Of a DNA stretch of 64,000 nt, positions 11,060 through 21,949 are shown piece by piece (within the stretch, counting starts at the first letter, position 1; the number at the start of each line of letters is the position of its first letter). The stretch lies in the NCBI RefSeq assembly GCF_019393635.1, contig NC_057861.1, positions 63,056,532-63,120,531 on the forward strand, in the 5' to 3' direction. Origin of the DNA: Dromiciops gliroides (taxonomy: Eukaryota; Chordata; Mammalia; Microbiotheria; Microbiotheriidae). The notes below the pieces were generated by a model. It had not been told where the DNA came from and searched no databases. It saw only the letters and a list, made by a program, of their open reading frames with translations. A program made the position numbers and the translations under genes.

Positions 11060-11698
11060 AATTTTAAAAAATAAAACAAACATTTTTATTTATAGTTTTG
11101 AATTCCAATTTTTATCCCTCCTTCCCTCCCTCCCCAAGCCCCTCCTTGAGGCAGTAAACAATCAGATATGAGTTATACATGTTTGATTATGTAAAACATT
11201 ACCATATTAGTAATTTTGTACAAGAAAACTTGAATAAAAGAAAAAAATGAAAGAAAGTGAAAAATAGTCTGTGTTCAATCAGTATCAATTCTTTCTTTGG
11301 AGGTGGATAGTATGTTTCATCAATAGTCCTTTGGGATAAAAATAATAGTCCTTTGGGGTTGTTTTGCATCATTGTATTATTGAGAATAGTTAAGTCATTC
11401 ACAGTTCTTCCTCAAACAATATTGCTGTCTCTGTGCACAATGTTCTCTTGGTTCTGCTCATTTCACTATACATCAGTTCATACAAGTCTTTCTAGGCCTT
11501 TTTGAAGTCATCCTGCTTCTCATTTCTTATAGCACAATAATATTCCATCACCATCATATACCACAGCTTGTTTAGTCATTCCCCAATTGATGGACATTCC
11601 TTTGATTTCCAAGTCTTAGCCACCACAAAAAGAGCTGCCATAAATATTTTTGTACAAATAGGTCTTTTTCTCTTGTTGGGAATGTCTTTGGGATAAGA
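11060..11698 (-). mobile_element. Second minus-strand L1 3' end, 10 bp duplication
   Basis: A separate, different L1 subfamily 3' end inserted next to the first. It is flanked by GCAAGGAATT at 11050-11059 and 11699-11708. It includes the end of ORF2 (minus-strand fragment 11572-11793 matches the C-terminal part only loosely). Confidence 0.8.
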
Positions 11699-11708
11699 GC
11701 AAGGAATT

Positions 11709-12020
11709 TTAAACACTTTATTCCAGATTTCTTCCAGTGTGGCGCAGAGTGATGGCCAAAGGTGGATAATGACATGGGCTTAGAATCAACCACAAGGTGT
11801 TTCTCCTGTGAGAAGCAAACTCAAAGATGATCAGATAACATGACAGACATGCTGAGGAAGCAAGGGGAGACACAAGTTTATAGCAAGAATGTTAACTGGG
11901 TGTGTCTATGACCTGGCTGGAGCCAGAAGACAGAGATAACCCTATCAGGACTATCATATCAAAAATCCCTCTAGACTCCAAGTGCTCAGGAATATGACAA
12001 GTTCTTGGGAGGTAGCTTGG
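11709..12020. other. Unassigned sequence
   Basis: Nothing recognised. Confidence 0.25.
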
Positions 12021-12410
12021 GAGGCAACTAAGTGGCTCAGTGGATAGAGGGCTACTCTTGGAGTCAGGAAGACCTGAATTCAAATTTGACCTCCCTTACT
12101 AGTTGTGTAACCCGGGGCAAGTCACTTAACATGTGTTTGCCTTAATCCACTGGAAAAGGAAATGGCAAACCACTCCTGTATCTTTGCCAAGAAAACCCCA
12201 TGGTCGGGGCAGCTAGGTGGCTCAGTGGATAGAGCACCAGCCCTGGATTCAGGGGTACCTGAGTTCAAATCTGGCCTCAGACCCTTGACACTTACTAGCT
12301 GTATGACACTGGGCAAGTCACTTAACCCCAATTGCCTCACCAAAAAAAAAAAAGAAGAAAAAAAAGAAAACCCCAGGGTCCTCCACAGGGTCACAAAGAG
12401 TCACAATAAC
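12021..12410 (+). mobile_element. Older SINE with the GCCAAGAAAACCCC tail region, split by a young SINE
   Basis: The head GGAGGCAACTAAGTGG is followed by a tRNA-like body and the GGCAAACCACTCCTGTATC...GCCAAGAAAACCCC tail module. It is interrupted at 12201-12363 and resumes with AAGAAAACCCCAGGGTC and GTCACAAAGAGTCAC. Confidence 0.8.
12201..12363 (+). mobile_element. Young SINE nested in the older SINE
   Basis: Flanked by exact AAGAAAACCCCA (12189-12200 and 12364-12375), with an A-rich tail. Confidence 0.94.
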
Positions 12411-12902
12411 AATTATGTGGTAGCTTGAGTATCCTCCATAACCCTTTCTGCCCCTCAGCAATATGGGAGGAAATTAAATGGCCACCACATATTTCCTGCT
12501 TTTCTCTGTTCCTCCTTAGATTCTATTTTAAACTGTTATAAACTGTTATAAAAAAAAATAGATCCTGGCTATTGAAGTGTTTGCTGTTTGAATAGAGAAG
12601 AGAAACCTCTTAAAGAGATAGGGGACATTTTTTATCTTCCAGCACAAGGTTGGGTGGAGGAGAGGAACTGAGGGAGAGAGCTTGTTTTTTATAACCTTGC
12701 AAAATGCTTATGAATCAAGAGGTCATTGAGATCTAATAGCAGTACCCCCCTAGAAACCAAGAGTCAGAAACCCCTGAGATGGAAAGAACAGCTACCTTAG
12801 CACAAGAAGCCTGAGGATGCTGAAAGCTTGAAAATCTATCTCATGGGATATCTGTACAATTTGCTTTGAGACAGAGGGCTCCTCTGCCCAGATGCCAGTT
12901 TT
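12411..12902. other. Unassigned sequence
   Basis: There is a short local duplication, AAACTGTTATA twice near 12531. Nothing else was recognised. Confidence 0.25.
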
Positions 12903-12918
12903 CAAGAAGCTGCCAGTG

Positions 12919-13069
12919 TAAAGGGCAGCTAGGTGGAGCAGTGGATAAAGCACTGGCCCTGGATTCAGGAGTACCTGAGTTCAAATCCAGCCTCAGACAC
13001 TTGACACTTACTAGCTGTGTGACCCTGGGCAAGTCACTTAACCCTCATTGCCCCACAAAAAAGAAGAAG
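12919..13069 (+). mobile_element. Young tRNA-derived SINE
   Basis: Flanked by AAGAAGCTGCCAGTG (12904-12918) and AAGAAGCTGTCAGTG (13070-13084). Confidence 0.94.
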
Positions 13070-13344
13070 AAGAAGCTGTCAGTGCCTGGAACTGTCATTA
13101 CTTGGAGCTAGATGGTTCTTGTTCTCACACAATGCCCCAGATGGTTAGATTTGTTTGTATTTATACTTTCTTTTGTTCATATATTTGAATGCTAGATTGG
13201 TCAATGGGAAGTTTAAAATACGAGTGAGCTCTAATTTTACAAACTAGAGAACTATCCCACCAAGACACAGTAAAATCAAGCTAGAGTTTAGTTTAAAAGA
13301 AAAAAAAGCAACGCCTTTAAGGAATTTCCTGAAGCATATCGAGG

Positions 13345-13553
13345 ATGGGAGGGAGGAAAGGAGGGAAGAAAGGAAGGAAGGAAAAAAGGAAGGAAGGAAG
13401 GGGGAAGGAAGGGAGGAAGGGGGGAAGGAAGGAAGGAGGGAGAGAGGGAAAGAAGGGAGGGAAGAAGGAAGGAAGGAAGAAAGAAAGGAAGGAAGGAGGG
13501 AAGGAGAGAGGGAAGGAGGGAAAGAGAAAGGGAAGAGAGGGAGGGAGGAAGGA
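13345..13553. repeat. Pure purine GGAA/GGGA microsatellite tract
   Basis: About 210 bases contain almost only A and G on the plus strand (interspersed GGAAGGAAGG and GGGAGGGA). The long open frames on both strands here are products of the repeat, not genes. Confidence 0.95.
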
Positions 13554-14325
13554 TCTGTCCACATAGTTCAACTGTCCATCCAATTGGCAGGTATCCCACT
13601 CTGATTCAAGGGGGAAAGAGCTTCACATAATCCCTTTCTCCTTTAGCAGGAGCCTCAAATCCAATCTCCCTCAATGGCAGCTTGCTGTTTTTTAAGTTTA
13701 TGCACCACCTGGAGGGAAACAGTCACAGTATACCAGTTTCTATTACTGGAGGTTCACATAGCAAAATATGTTTAGCTATCCAGCCCACGGATTATCAGTC
13801 CATCAATCAGTAATTATTCATTAAGTGCCCACTATGCTCCAGCCACTGTCCTAGGCACTTCCTGTCCAGTCAAACTGGAAAAAATTTTTTTAGCAGAGTT
13901 GGGTTTACAGTCTCATATCAGTAAAGTTGTAATTTATCTGATCCGTCCCCTCCTGGGGGTTGGAGGAAAAGGATCCAGGAGCAGAAGAGGTAGGTGCAGG
14001 AAGGGGAAAGGATGACAGAAAATTGTTATTATAAAATGTAATATTACCTATGACCTACCACTCGCTCTGAACAGTCAAAATTCCAGTAATTTCTTTGCTT
14101 ACATACTGTTGGAGGCTTTTACTTTAAATTAGGTTGAGATAAGTCTCCACCCGGAAACCTGCCTGTAAACAGAGCCAGCTTGAGCCAGATCAGCTGCCAG
14201 AGTGGCTTCTGATGTCTTTTTGCCCCTCATTGGGATTTATGGTGAGTTAGATTCAGGAAGGGTAAAAAAAACCAGAATGAAGTGGTGAGATGAGATGATC
14301 TCAAAGAGCACTTCCTATTAACGTT
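13554..14325. other. Unassigned sequence
   Basis: A short MIR/L2-like phrase (TTATTCATTAAGTGCCCACTATG near 13815) is the only recognisable part. Confidence 0.3.
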
Positions 14326-14329
14326 CAAT

Positions 14330-14560
14330 GAGCTGAGGTCCCTTCCGGCTCTAGCATTCTGGGTCCTCAAGACCCTTCTATCTCAATAGTCTATGGTCTA
14401 AGATCCTTTTACAATTCTGATATTTTATCTTCCTGTATTTTAACATCACCCCAGTTCTATCAACCTATGTTCCAAGGTCTCCTTTGGTTCTAATATTTCT
14501 GTTTTCTATTTTAAATTCTCTTCAACCTCTGATATTCTCTTCTGTGGTACCTTCCCCTTT
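14330..14560. repeat. Decayed ~30-35 bp tandem array
   Basis: About six diverged units share the pattern AAGGTCCCTTCC..CTCTAATATTCTATG..TCT. The same unit forms the larger array at 17340-19205. Confidence 0.5.
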
Positions 14561-15574
14561 ATTAGTACTGTGAATTGGGTGGGCTGTGTAGGTGTAGAGG
14601 AAAAGAAGATTCAATTCTCTATCAATTCTGAGTTCATTACACTTCTGGAGAGGTTATGTACCCAAGGTAATACTAAAAATAGGAAGGACTCTATAGACTG
14701 GGCTATGACACTCAGTGGAGGAATGGGTTATTTGACTTTAGTGACCCTGAGTAGTAGGATGTCTTCAGGTGCACTGACCTGCTGCTCTAACTCTGAGTAT
14801 TTCTGGGTACCCGAGAAAGTTCCACTGGGTCAAGTAGCTTACTCAATATGCAGTGCCGTTGTCCTTTTTCTAATTATCTTCTCTAGTGCCTCATATTCCT
14901 CCAATGAATCCACAGCAGTACGTCAAATTCATTTAGTGGAGTCCTTATCATAGGCTAAAATCACCCCCACAATCAGTAGTCTTTTGTGAAAGTCTAGGGT
15001 TCTCATAACTGGGTAGTTTTGGTGTTTGGACTCGGCCTCAAAACATAATAGTTCTCTGAACTTCCAGACCTGACTAGGGTATGTCTAAACTTAGCCATTG
15101 TTAGTGCAGAAAACTTAAGCAAAACCCCCCAAATCAGTAAAGTTAGATACCCAACCAAATGTAACACATGGTCCCAAACCAAAGCTCTAAGTTTATACAG
15201 ACAGAGTTCAGTCTTGGTGGGGAGGAGGGGGTTCTTATACTAACCCTTCTTTGACTTGTGCCCCTATTCAGGATCTTTTTTTCAGAATATGGTTTACATT
15301 TAGGTCTCTACAGAAAAAGAAAAGAGGTCCTTAGCTCCCATTCAAGCATTTAGGTTAAGGAGACACTGACTATATGACAGGTTTTGTTAGGTTTATTGAA
15401 AAAGTGCAAAGGACTTGCATGTGCACCTATAAAGAAAAAAGACAATTCTCTTTCTCAGATGAACCCCTCCTTCCTTGTACTCCTTCCTAGTACTTCCTAG
15501 TAGTACTTATTGGCCTCCCTGCAAATACAAAGGGAAAAGCCCTGAGAATTGCTAGACAGTCAAATAATCCTCTT
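14561..15574. other. Unassigned sequence with a 127-codon open frame (14570-14953, plus)
   Basis: The frame has one clear hydrophobic stretch (VLFLIIFSSASY) and no family motif I recognise. Near 15380 the minus strand carries CAATAAACCTAAC, so an LTR-type element on that strand is possible. I assign no function. Confidence 0.25.
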
Positions 15575-16085
15575 TTGAAAAATTTAATTAAAAAAAATTT
15601 TCAGTTCCAAATTCTCTCCATTTCCCCCCCACTTACTAAAAGACAACCCCTCCAAACCCACTTAAAATATGCATGTTATGCAAAACAAATTTTTGCAGTA
15701 GCCATGCCTCCCCTGCCCCCCCCCAAAAAAAAGAAAGAAAGAAAGAATAAAGGAAAAGAAAATGTGCTTTGATTTGTACTCTGAGTCCATCACTTCTCTA
15801 ACTAGAGATGAATAACATGTTTCATTATGAGTCCTTTGGAATTGTGGTTGGTCAAGGGGGTACCTAGGTGTTGTATTGGATAAAGCATTGGCCCTGGATT
15901 TGGGAGGACCTGAGTTCAAATCCGGCCTCAGACGCTTGACACTTACTAGCTGTGTGACTCTGGGCAAGTCACTTAACCCTCAATGCCTCGCAAAAAACAA
16001 ACAAAAAAAAGGAATTGTGGTTGGTCACTGTATTGATCAGAGTTCCTAAGTCTTTCAGTGTTCATAAACAATTCATTTTGATGAG
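15575..16085 (-). mobile_element. L1 3' end, minus strand, split by a SINE
   Basis: Sequence such as AATAACATGTTTCATTATGAG, GTCCTTTGGAATTGTGG, and CAGAGTTCCTAAGTC matches the 3' part of the other L1 copies in reverse. Confidence 0.65.
15855..16010 (+). mobile_element. Young SINE inside an L1 3' end
   Basis: Flanked by exact GGAATTGTGGTTGGTCA (15838-15854 and 16011-16027). Confidence 0.95.
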
Positions 16086-16121
16086 TTCCATCCTGCCCCG
16101 GCCCCCGGGTCCCCGCTCCCT

Positions 16122-16150
16122 CCCCCCCCCCCCCCCCCCCCCCCCCCCCC
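16122..16150. repeat. Uninterrupted run of 29 C
   Basis: A homopolymer C run (G on the minus strand) preceded by a GC-rich stretch that is unusual for this AT-rich window. Its length is likely unstable and hard to sequence. Confidence 0.9.
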
Positions 16151-16559
16151 GCCAAAATGTATATTTTTAGGCATATAGCACTGCTTGGGGACAATAGAGA
16201 GTGGGCCCTTCTCCCCATGGAGAGGCCCTACAGTCTATGTAGCTCACATTACGAGTGAGGGGTAAGGTCTGTATTTGCTCATCCACATTGTGACTCTCTG
16301 CACTTTGCTGTTCTCACGTGGTTCAGGAGTCTCTCTGTTGGACTTCCTCTTTCAGTCACTCTTGGTTTGTAGTAGTACTGCAGCCTTTGCCTTGGTCCTG
16401 GAACTCCTTGATGTTCTTCTGTTGCTTTCTTTCTTCTGCCTTCCCTGAGACTATATAGTTACCTCCCTCCAGGGAACTGAATCCATGTCTTTCTGTGTAG
16501 CCTCTTTCCTTTCTGTTTCTGTCTCTCTCCAGCTCTCCAGACTTCCAGAGTCTCTCTTT
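16151..16559. other. Unassigned sequence
   Basis: Pyrimidine-rich on the plus strand, no gene recognised. The minus-strand 71-codon frame at 16356-16571 has no motif. Confidence 0.25.
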
Positions 16560-16575
16560 AAAAGTCCCCAATAGG

Positions 16576-16947
16576 AAAAAAAAAAAAAAGAACTGTGGAG
16601 TATAGATGCTGATTGAACCATACTATTTCTTTTGTTTTTGGTGCTGTTGTTTTTCTATTTTGAGGTTTTTCTCCTCATTGCTCTGATTTTTCTCTTATAA
16701 CATGACTAATGCAGAAATATGTTTAATATTATATATATATATATATGTATATATATATGTGTGTGTATATATATATGTGTGTGTATATATATATATATAT
16801 ATAACCTATATCAGATTACCTGCTGTCTAGGGGAGGAGGGAGGGAAGGGAGGGAGGGAGAAAAATCTGAAATTGAAAAGCTCGTATAAACAAAAGTTGAG
16901 AACTATCTTTACATGTAACTGGAAAAAAAAATACTTTATTAAAAAAA
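16576..16947 (+). mobile_element. Short 5'-truncated L1, 16 bp duplication
   Basis: L1 3' end containing an internal TA/TG microsatellite (16729-16803), the G-rich tract, TTACATGTAACTGG and an A-tail. It is flanked by AAAAGTCCCCAATAGG at 16560-16575 and 16948-16963. Confidence 0.9.
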
Positions 16948-16963
16948 AAAAGTCCCCAATAGG

Positions 16964-17098
16964 GGCAGCTAGGTTGCTCAGTGTATAAAGCACCGGCCCT
17001 GGAGTCAGGAGGACCTGAGTTCAAATCCGGTCTTGGACACGACACTTACTAGCTGTGTGACCCTGGGCAAGTCACTTAATCCTCATTGTTCCCCCCCC
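16964..17098 (+). mobile_element. Young SINE directly abutting the L1 at the same target
   Basis: It begins at the 3' target copy of the L1 and is followed by a further copy, AAGCCCCCAATA, at about 17102. The L1 and the SINE therefore share one target sequence. Confidence 0.88.
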
Positions 17099-17432
17099 CC
17101 CAAGCCCCCAATAAAGGTCAAGCCCCAAACTATAGCTTAAGTTATAAATTTACAGAGAATAAACAGAATACAAAGAATTAGTAGGGTAAGAAATATTCAA
17201 GACAAGACAAAAAATTCAAATGTTAACAAGTACACATCACTGCTGCCAGAACAAAGGTATAAATCAGTGGGGCAACAAGGACCCAGGAAACTACCTGGGC
17301 ACACCCACTATACTGAATTGAATAGAGATTTGTCTCTGGGTCTGGAATTCTCTGTTCTAATGCCTAATATCCCTTTTAGCTCAGTCACATTCTGTGTGCT
17401 CAGTTCCCTTTCCGTTCTGACTTTCTTAGTTC

Positions 17433-18052
17433 TGTCATGGGGTGCAGAGCACCCCAGAAGTTCTCTGGGGCACATCAAGGAATCTTCTCCTTGAGAAACT
17501 AAACCAGAGGACAGATAATGCCTAGAGAGATAAGCTGAACCAAATCGGACTGAGCTAGCTTCGGATTCCTACCCTTCATTCTGGTCTCCCTTACCCTGGG
17601 GAGATAAGTTTGGGTGTGGCTGTGGCCTTTGTGTTCTGAAGAGGGATCCGTAGCCACCCCTCACCCAATTCCTTTAGTCACTACCAGTGGGGGATGGTCC
17701 TCCACTCCTCACCCAATTCCCCCAGCTACCACCAGTGGGGGATGGTCCTCTCTCACTAAAGGAACTTTTCAGGGGCAGATGGTCCACCCCCATCAGTCCT
17801 CTATAAAAGTACCTTCCAGTCTCCTGTTTGAGGAGATTTGGTACCTCTGAGCCATGTGCTTTGTGCCTGTCTCCCCATGAAAAGTCCAAGGATTTCTTTC
17901 ATGGTTTCCCTCCCCCCACCCTTCCCTTCCCTTGGCCCTAATAAACTATCACCTTATTCTAACTACTTTTGTGTGCAAGAGGGTGTAATTCTTTAAAGAG
18001 GAATTCCTAAGAACCCCTAACCCTAACCCATACCCCACTTCCCCCCATATCA
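17433..18052 (+). mobile_element. Solo LTR, family A (620 bp), duplication GTTC
   Basis: TGTCATGGGG start and CCCCATATCA end with GTTC on both sides (17429-17432, 18053-18056). CTATAAAAG at 17811 and AATAAA at 17940-17945. U3 holds two tandem 48 bp units (17654-17701, 17702-17749). The end contains CCCTAACCCTAACCC. No internal retroviral genes are present. Confidence 0.92.
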
Positions 18053-18155
18053 GTTCTATATTCAAAGTTTTCCATCTGACATGGGCTAATATCCTTTTTA
18101 GTTTTGATATTTGCGGTTTATTATCCTAAGGTTCCCCTAGTTTTGCTATTCCCTG

Positions 18156-18760
18156 TGTTATGGGAGGATTATGGGCCCTGGTTACCCCAAAAGTTGTCTG
18201 GGGAAGTCAAGGAACTTTTTCTTTGAAACCCCAGGAGTTTTCCCCTGAAATCAAGTAGGCCTTTCCTTGAGCTCAATCAAGGACAGACACATCCAAAAGA
18301 GATAAGCAGCACCAGATTGAACTGAGCATGCTCTGGGACCACAACCCCGAATTCCAGCTCTCCTGGCCCACTTGGATGAGGTAATCCTGTTAGGCGGAAC
18401 TACACCAGGAGAAGACCCAGGAACCTCCCACTAGCCGACTGCTCGGACCCACCAGGATGAAGTTAATGCCCATCACCAGACTGCTCACGACTGATCATCA
18501 CCTACCCCAGCCCACCATGAGAGGACCCCCAACCCATCACCCAATAAGGAACATTCTTATCCACGCCATCTTAGCCCTATAAAAGGGCGCTTCCCAAGCT
18601 AGTCGAGGAAGAAAGTGTTTTGTTTCTCCAAAACCTTCTTCTCGGCCAGTTTCTCTTGTACCCCAATAAACCTGTTCTTTTATTCCTAAATAGGACTTGT
18701 GTGAGAGTGTAATTCTTTACAGAGGAATCCTAAGGACCCACGTGCTTTCTCCCTATATCA
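18156..18760 (+). mobile_element. Solo LTR, diverged family A member (605 bp), duplication CCTG
   Basis: TGTTATGGGA start and CTATATCA end with CCTG on both sides (18152-18155, 18761-18764). TATAAAAG at 18578, AATAAA at 18665-18670, and the family-typical GAGTGTAATTCTTTACAGAG. Confidence 0.92.
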
Positions 18761-19737
18761 CCTGTTAGAAAGTTTTTTCTAGCTACAACTTTCTATAGTC
18801 TAGGGTCATTCTACCTTTGATATACTATTTGCAGTGTTACCCCTTAGCTGTGGCATTGTGTTCTAAGGGCTCCTGCAGCTCTGTCATTCTATATTCTAAA
18901 ATCCTTCCTAGTTCTAACTTTTTTTCCCCAAAGTTCCTTCCAGCAATAATACTTAAGTTCCTTCTAGCTCTAATATTCAATGTTCAATATACTTGGGTAC
19001 CTTCTGTCTCTAATATTCATTGTTTCTATATTATAATGTCATTTTCCAGTTTTTATATCATTTGACCTAGGTTCTAAGATTCCCCCACCCCACCTCTGAT
19101 ATTTTATGTTCTAATGTCCCTTCCAGATGTAATATTCTATGTTCTTTGTACTGAGATCCTTTCTAACATTTCATGTTCTAAAATATTTTCTGGCTCTGAC
19201 AGTACTTTGAAAACCTTAGATGTACTATAAATGTTATTATTAACAAAATCTCTTCCATCAAGAGCTGGGGAAAGGAATTTCTTTCAAGTTTGTGCTGCAA
19301 GCTGCCATTGCTGCTGGGTAGAAAAAGTATTTTTCTTCTATTAGTAGAAAGCCAAGAGAGAGAAATATCTGTGGAAAGAGAGGGGTCCAAAGGGACAGAT
19401 GGGATCAGTCATTTCCACAGCTCCTGTACACTGAGGGGAAGTTCCTTGACAAGAATCCATCAGGGGACAGCTCCAGTACTTGGGGCCCAATTTGAGAAGT
19501 TCACCTTCTTTTTCCAGCAAGATGCATGTCTCTTTTCAAGGATCCAAGTTCACATGTCCCCCTATACTGGTGGGGAATGTCCCAATCTAACAAAGTTTCA
19601 CACCCTGTAGTGAGTGTAGGGGAAGTAGGGGAAGGGCACCAAATCAGTTGGGGTTCTCCATATTATGCCTGCTCCTCAACCACTAGACTATAAAGTCCAA
19701 CTCTGGAAAAATTAGGTTCCTTTATAACAAAGACTGC

Positions 19738-19939
19738 TCTTTCTTTCTATCTTTTTTCCTTCCTTCCTTCCTTCCTTCCTTCCTTCCTTCCTTCCTTCCT
19801 TCCTTCCTTCCTTCCTTCCTTCCTTCCTTCCTTCCTTCCTCCCTTCCTCCCTTCCTCCCTTCCTCCCTTCCTCCCTTCCTCCCTTCCTCCCTTCCTCCCT
19901 TCCTCCCTTCCTCCCTTCCTTCCTTCCTTCCTTCCTTCC
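19738..19939. repeat. Pyrimidine microsatellite (CCTT)n and (CCCTTCCT)n
   Basis: About 200 bases of uninterrupted CCTT, then CCCTTCCT units, on the plus strand. It abuts the LTR that begins near 19941. Confidence 0.95.
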
Positions 19940-19940
19940 G

Positions 19941-20515
19941 TTATGGGCGAAATTGGTGGGAGTTTGGGGTAGGGGTTCTTAGGAATTCCTCTTTAAAGAA
20001 TTACACCCTCTTGCACACAAATCCAATTAGAATAGAATAATATTTTATTTAGGCACTAGAGAAAGGAAACCAAGAGAGAAATCCTTGGACTTCTCATGGG
20101 GAGAAGACATGGCACAGAGGCATGGCTCTGAGATACCTATCTCCTTGAACAGGAGATAGGCAAATACTTTTATAGAGGACCGATGGTGGTCTGGTGGAGT
20201 GATCATCTGACCTTCCCCACTGGTGGTGGCAGGGGTGGGGGGAAGTTGGGTAGGAGGGAGATCCCATCTCCATCCCCCTGGCACCACAAAGGCAGCAGCC
20301 ACACCCAATCTCATCTCCCTGAGGGGTGGGGGAGACTGAAATGAAGGGTGGTGGTCCTGGAGCTAATTCAGTCCTAGATCAGGTGCCACTTATCTCTTTT
20401 GGTGTGTCTGTCCTTTGCTTTAGCTTTCTGGGGAGAAGATTCCTCGATTTCCCCCAGAAAACTTCTGAGGTACCCCAGGTCTATTACCCTTCCTTCCTTC
20501 TCTTTGCCATATGCA
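19941..20515 (-). mobile_element. LTR of family A, minus strand
   Basis: Read in reverse it shows the family A TATA region (TACTTTTATAGAG at about 20165), the ATTTTATTT poly(A) region, GAATTACACCCTCTTGCACAC and the end sequence. The U3 end is uncertain by about 40 bases. It has only one copy of the 48 bp U3 unit. Confidence 0.75.
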
Positions 20516-21343
20516 GCTGCCAGATAACCTGAGCAGGTACAGCTGTGCCAAAAGGCAGGAAGTTCAGAAATTAGCTGCCCAGAACAATGTACACAATAAC
20601 TAAAATTATGTAAGCAAGAAGACAAGGAAAGAGCAACAAAATCCATGTTGAATACATGGGTAACTTTATGATGGCCTTGTAAAAGTTAAAGCACACACCT
20701 TTGATCTATTCTTTTAGCACCATGTAAGTAAGTAACAGGAAGGTTCTGTTCCAGGGGATACAATCACTTACCTTCCTTTCTAAATGTGTTGTTTTATTTA
20801 GTCCTTTGTGGCTATTGTTGTTTTTGTTTATACTTCATTAATTTTCTTCTGATTTATAATTTGAGTACTCAAACTGGTCAATGGGAGGCTGAAACAAAGG
20901 ATGAATACAAAGGATCTGTTTTCCTTGACATTCAGGCACTCCTCAGGGAGAACAAACTCAGCTGTGATTAAGGCATGTCATATCACTGCTGCCCTACTTG
21001 CCCATGGTCATACTGATAGAAAATTTCAGAGCTGGGATCTGAATTGAGGTCTTTTTGGTTCTAAACCCAGCATTCTATACATTTTACTAGGCTGTTTCTA
21101 TTTGGATAATAGATATATAGATAGATTGCTGGCTGGCTAGTGGTTGGATATGAAACATGAGTATACACTGTCCTCACTGTATATGTGAGTCAAATCTATT
21201 ACATTCCCTGCCTCCTTCTTTGGTACCCTGAGGGAGACTGCGAGGGTCACTGTTCACCAGTCATTGGTTGCAGTTTCCACTATTTGTGATCCCTTCCTTT
21301 TTTAGGGGCCAATGACTATCACTCCACTTCCATTTAACCATTT
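20516..21343. other. Unassigned sequence
   Basis: A MIR-like fragment is possible near 20995-21080. Nothing else is clear. Confidence 0.3.
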
Positions 21344-21359
21344 ACATCAGATTAGCTTT

Positions 21360-21949
21360 AGGGGGGAAAAGTACAAAGGGGGTAAATAAAATGGGGGGGA
21401 ATAGACAGTAATAATAAGTGTGAATATGAATGGGATGAACTCTGCTATAAAACAGAAGCGAATTGCAGAGTGGATTAAAAACCAGAATCCTACAATATGC
21501 TGTTTACAAGAAACACATTTGAAGCAGAGAGATACACACAGAGTAAAGGTAAAAGGCTGGAGCAGAATATATTATGCTTCAGCTAAAGTAAAAAAAGCAG
21601 GGGTAGCAATCCTTATCTCAGACAAAGGGCAGGCAAAAATAGAGCTCATTAAAAGAGATAAGGAAGGAAATTACATCTTGCTAAAAGGTACTATGGATAA
21701 TGAAGTAATATCAATATTAAATATGTATGTGCCAAGTGGTATAGCATCCAAGTTCTTAGAGAAGTTAAATGAGTTACAAGAGGAATTAGACAGTAATACT
21801 ATACTAGTGGGGGATCTGAACCTCCCCCTCTCAGAATTAGATAAATCTAGCTGAAAAATAAATAAGAAAGAAGTAAAAGAGGTGAATAGATTACTAGAAA
21901 AGTTAGACATGATAGATGTCTGGAGAAAATTGAATGGGGATAGAAAGGA
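21360..21949 (+). mobile_element. Internal L1 fragment (start of ORF2 endonuclease) with 16 bp duplication and no poly(A) tail
   Basis: The frame at 21420-21854 encodes the N-terminus of L1 ORF2: NMNGMNSAIKQKRI, CCLQETHLK and VGDLNLPLSELD are apurinic endonuclease motifs. It stops early at TGA. The fragment is flanked by ACATCAGATTAGCTTT at 21344-21359 and 21950-21965, yet both its ends are internal to L1. Confidence 0.88.

Larger units (their letters stand above)
17340..19205. repeat. Decayed ~30-33 bp tandem array interrupted by two LTRs
   Basis: Repeating, diverged units with the pattern TTCTAAGG..CCTTCCAGCTCTAATATTCTATG run on both sides of, and between, the LTRs at 17433-18052 and 18156-18760. 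Clear units lie at 18840-19200. Confidence 0.6.

Noticed and set aside
13244..13599. Several open frames of 73-106 codons on both strands
   Set aside because: They are translations of the purine microsatellite, with low-complexity serine/proline/leucine or glycine/lysine content.
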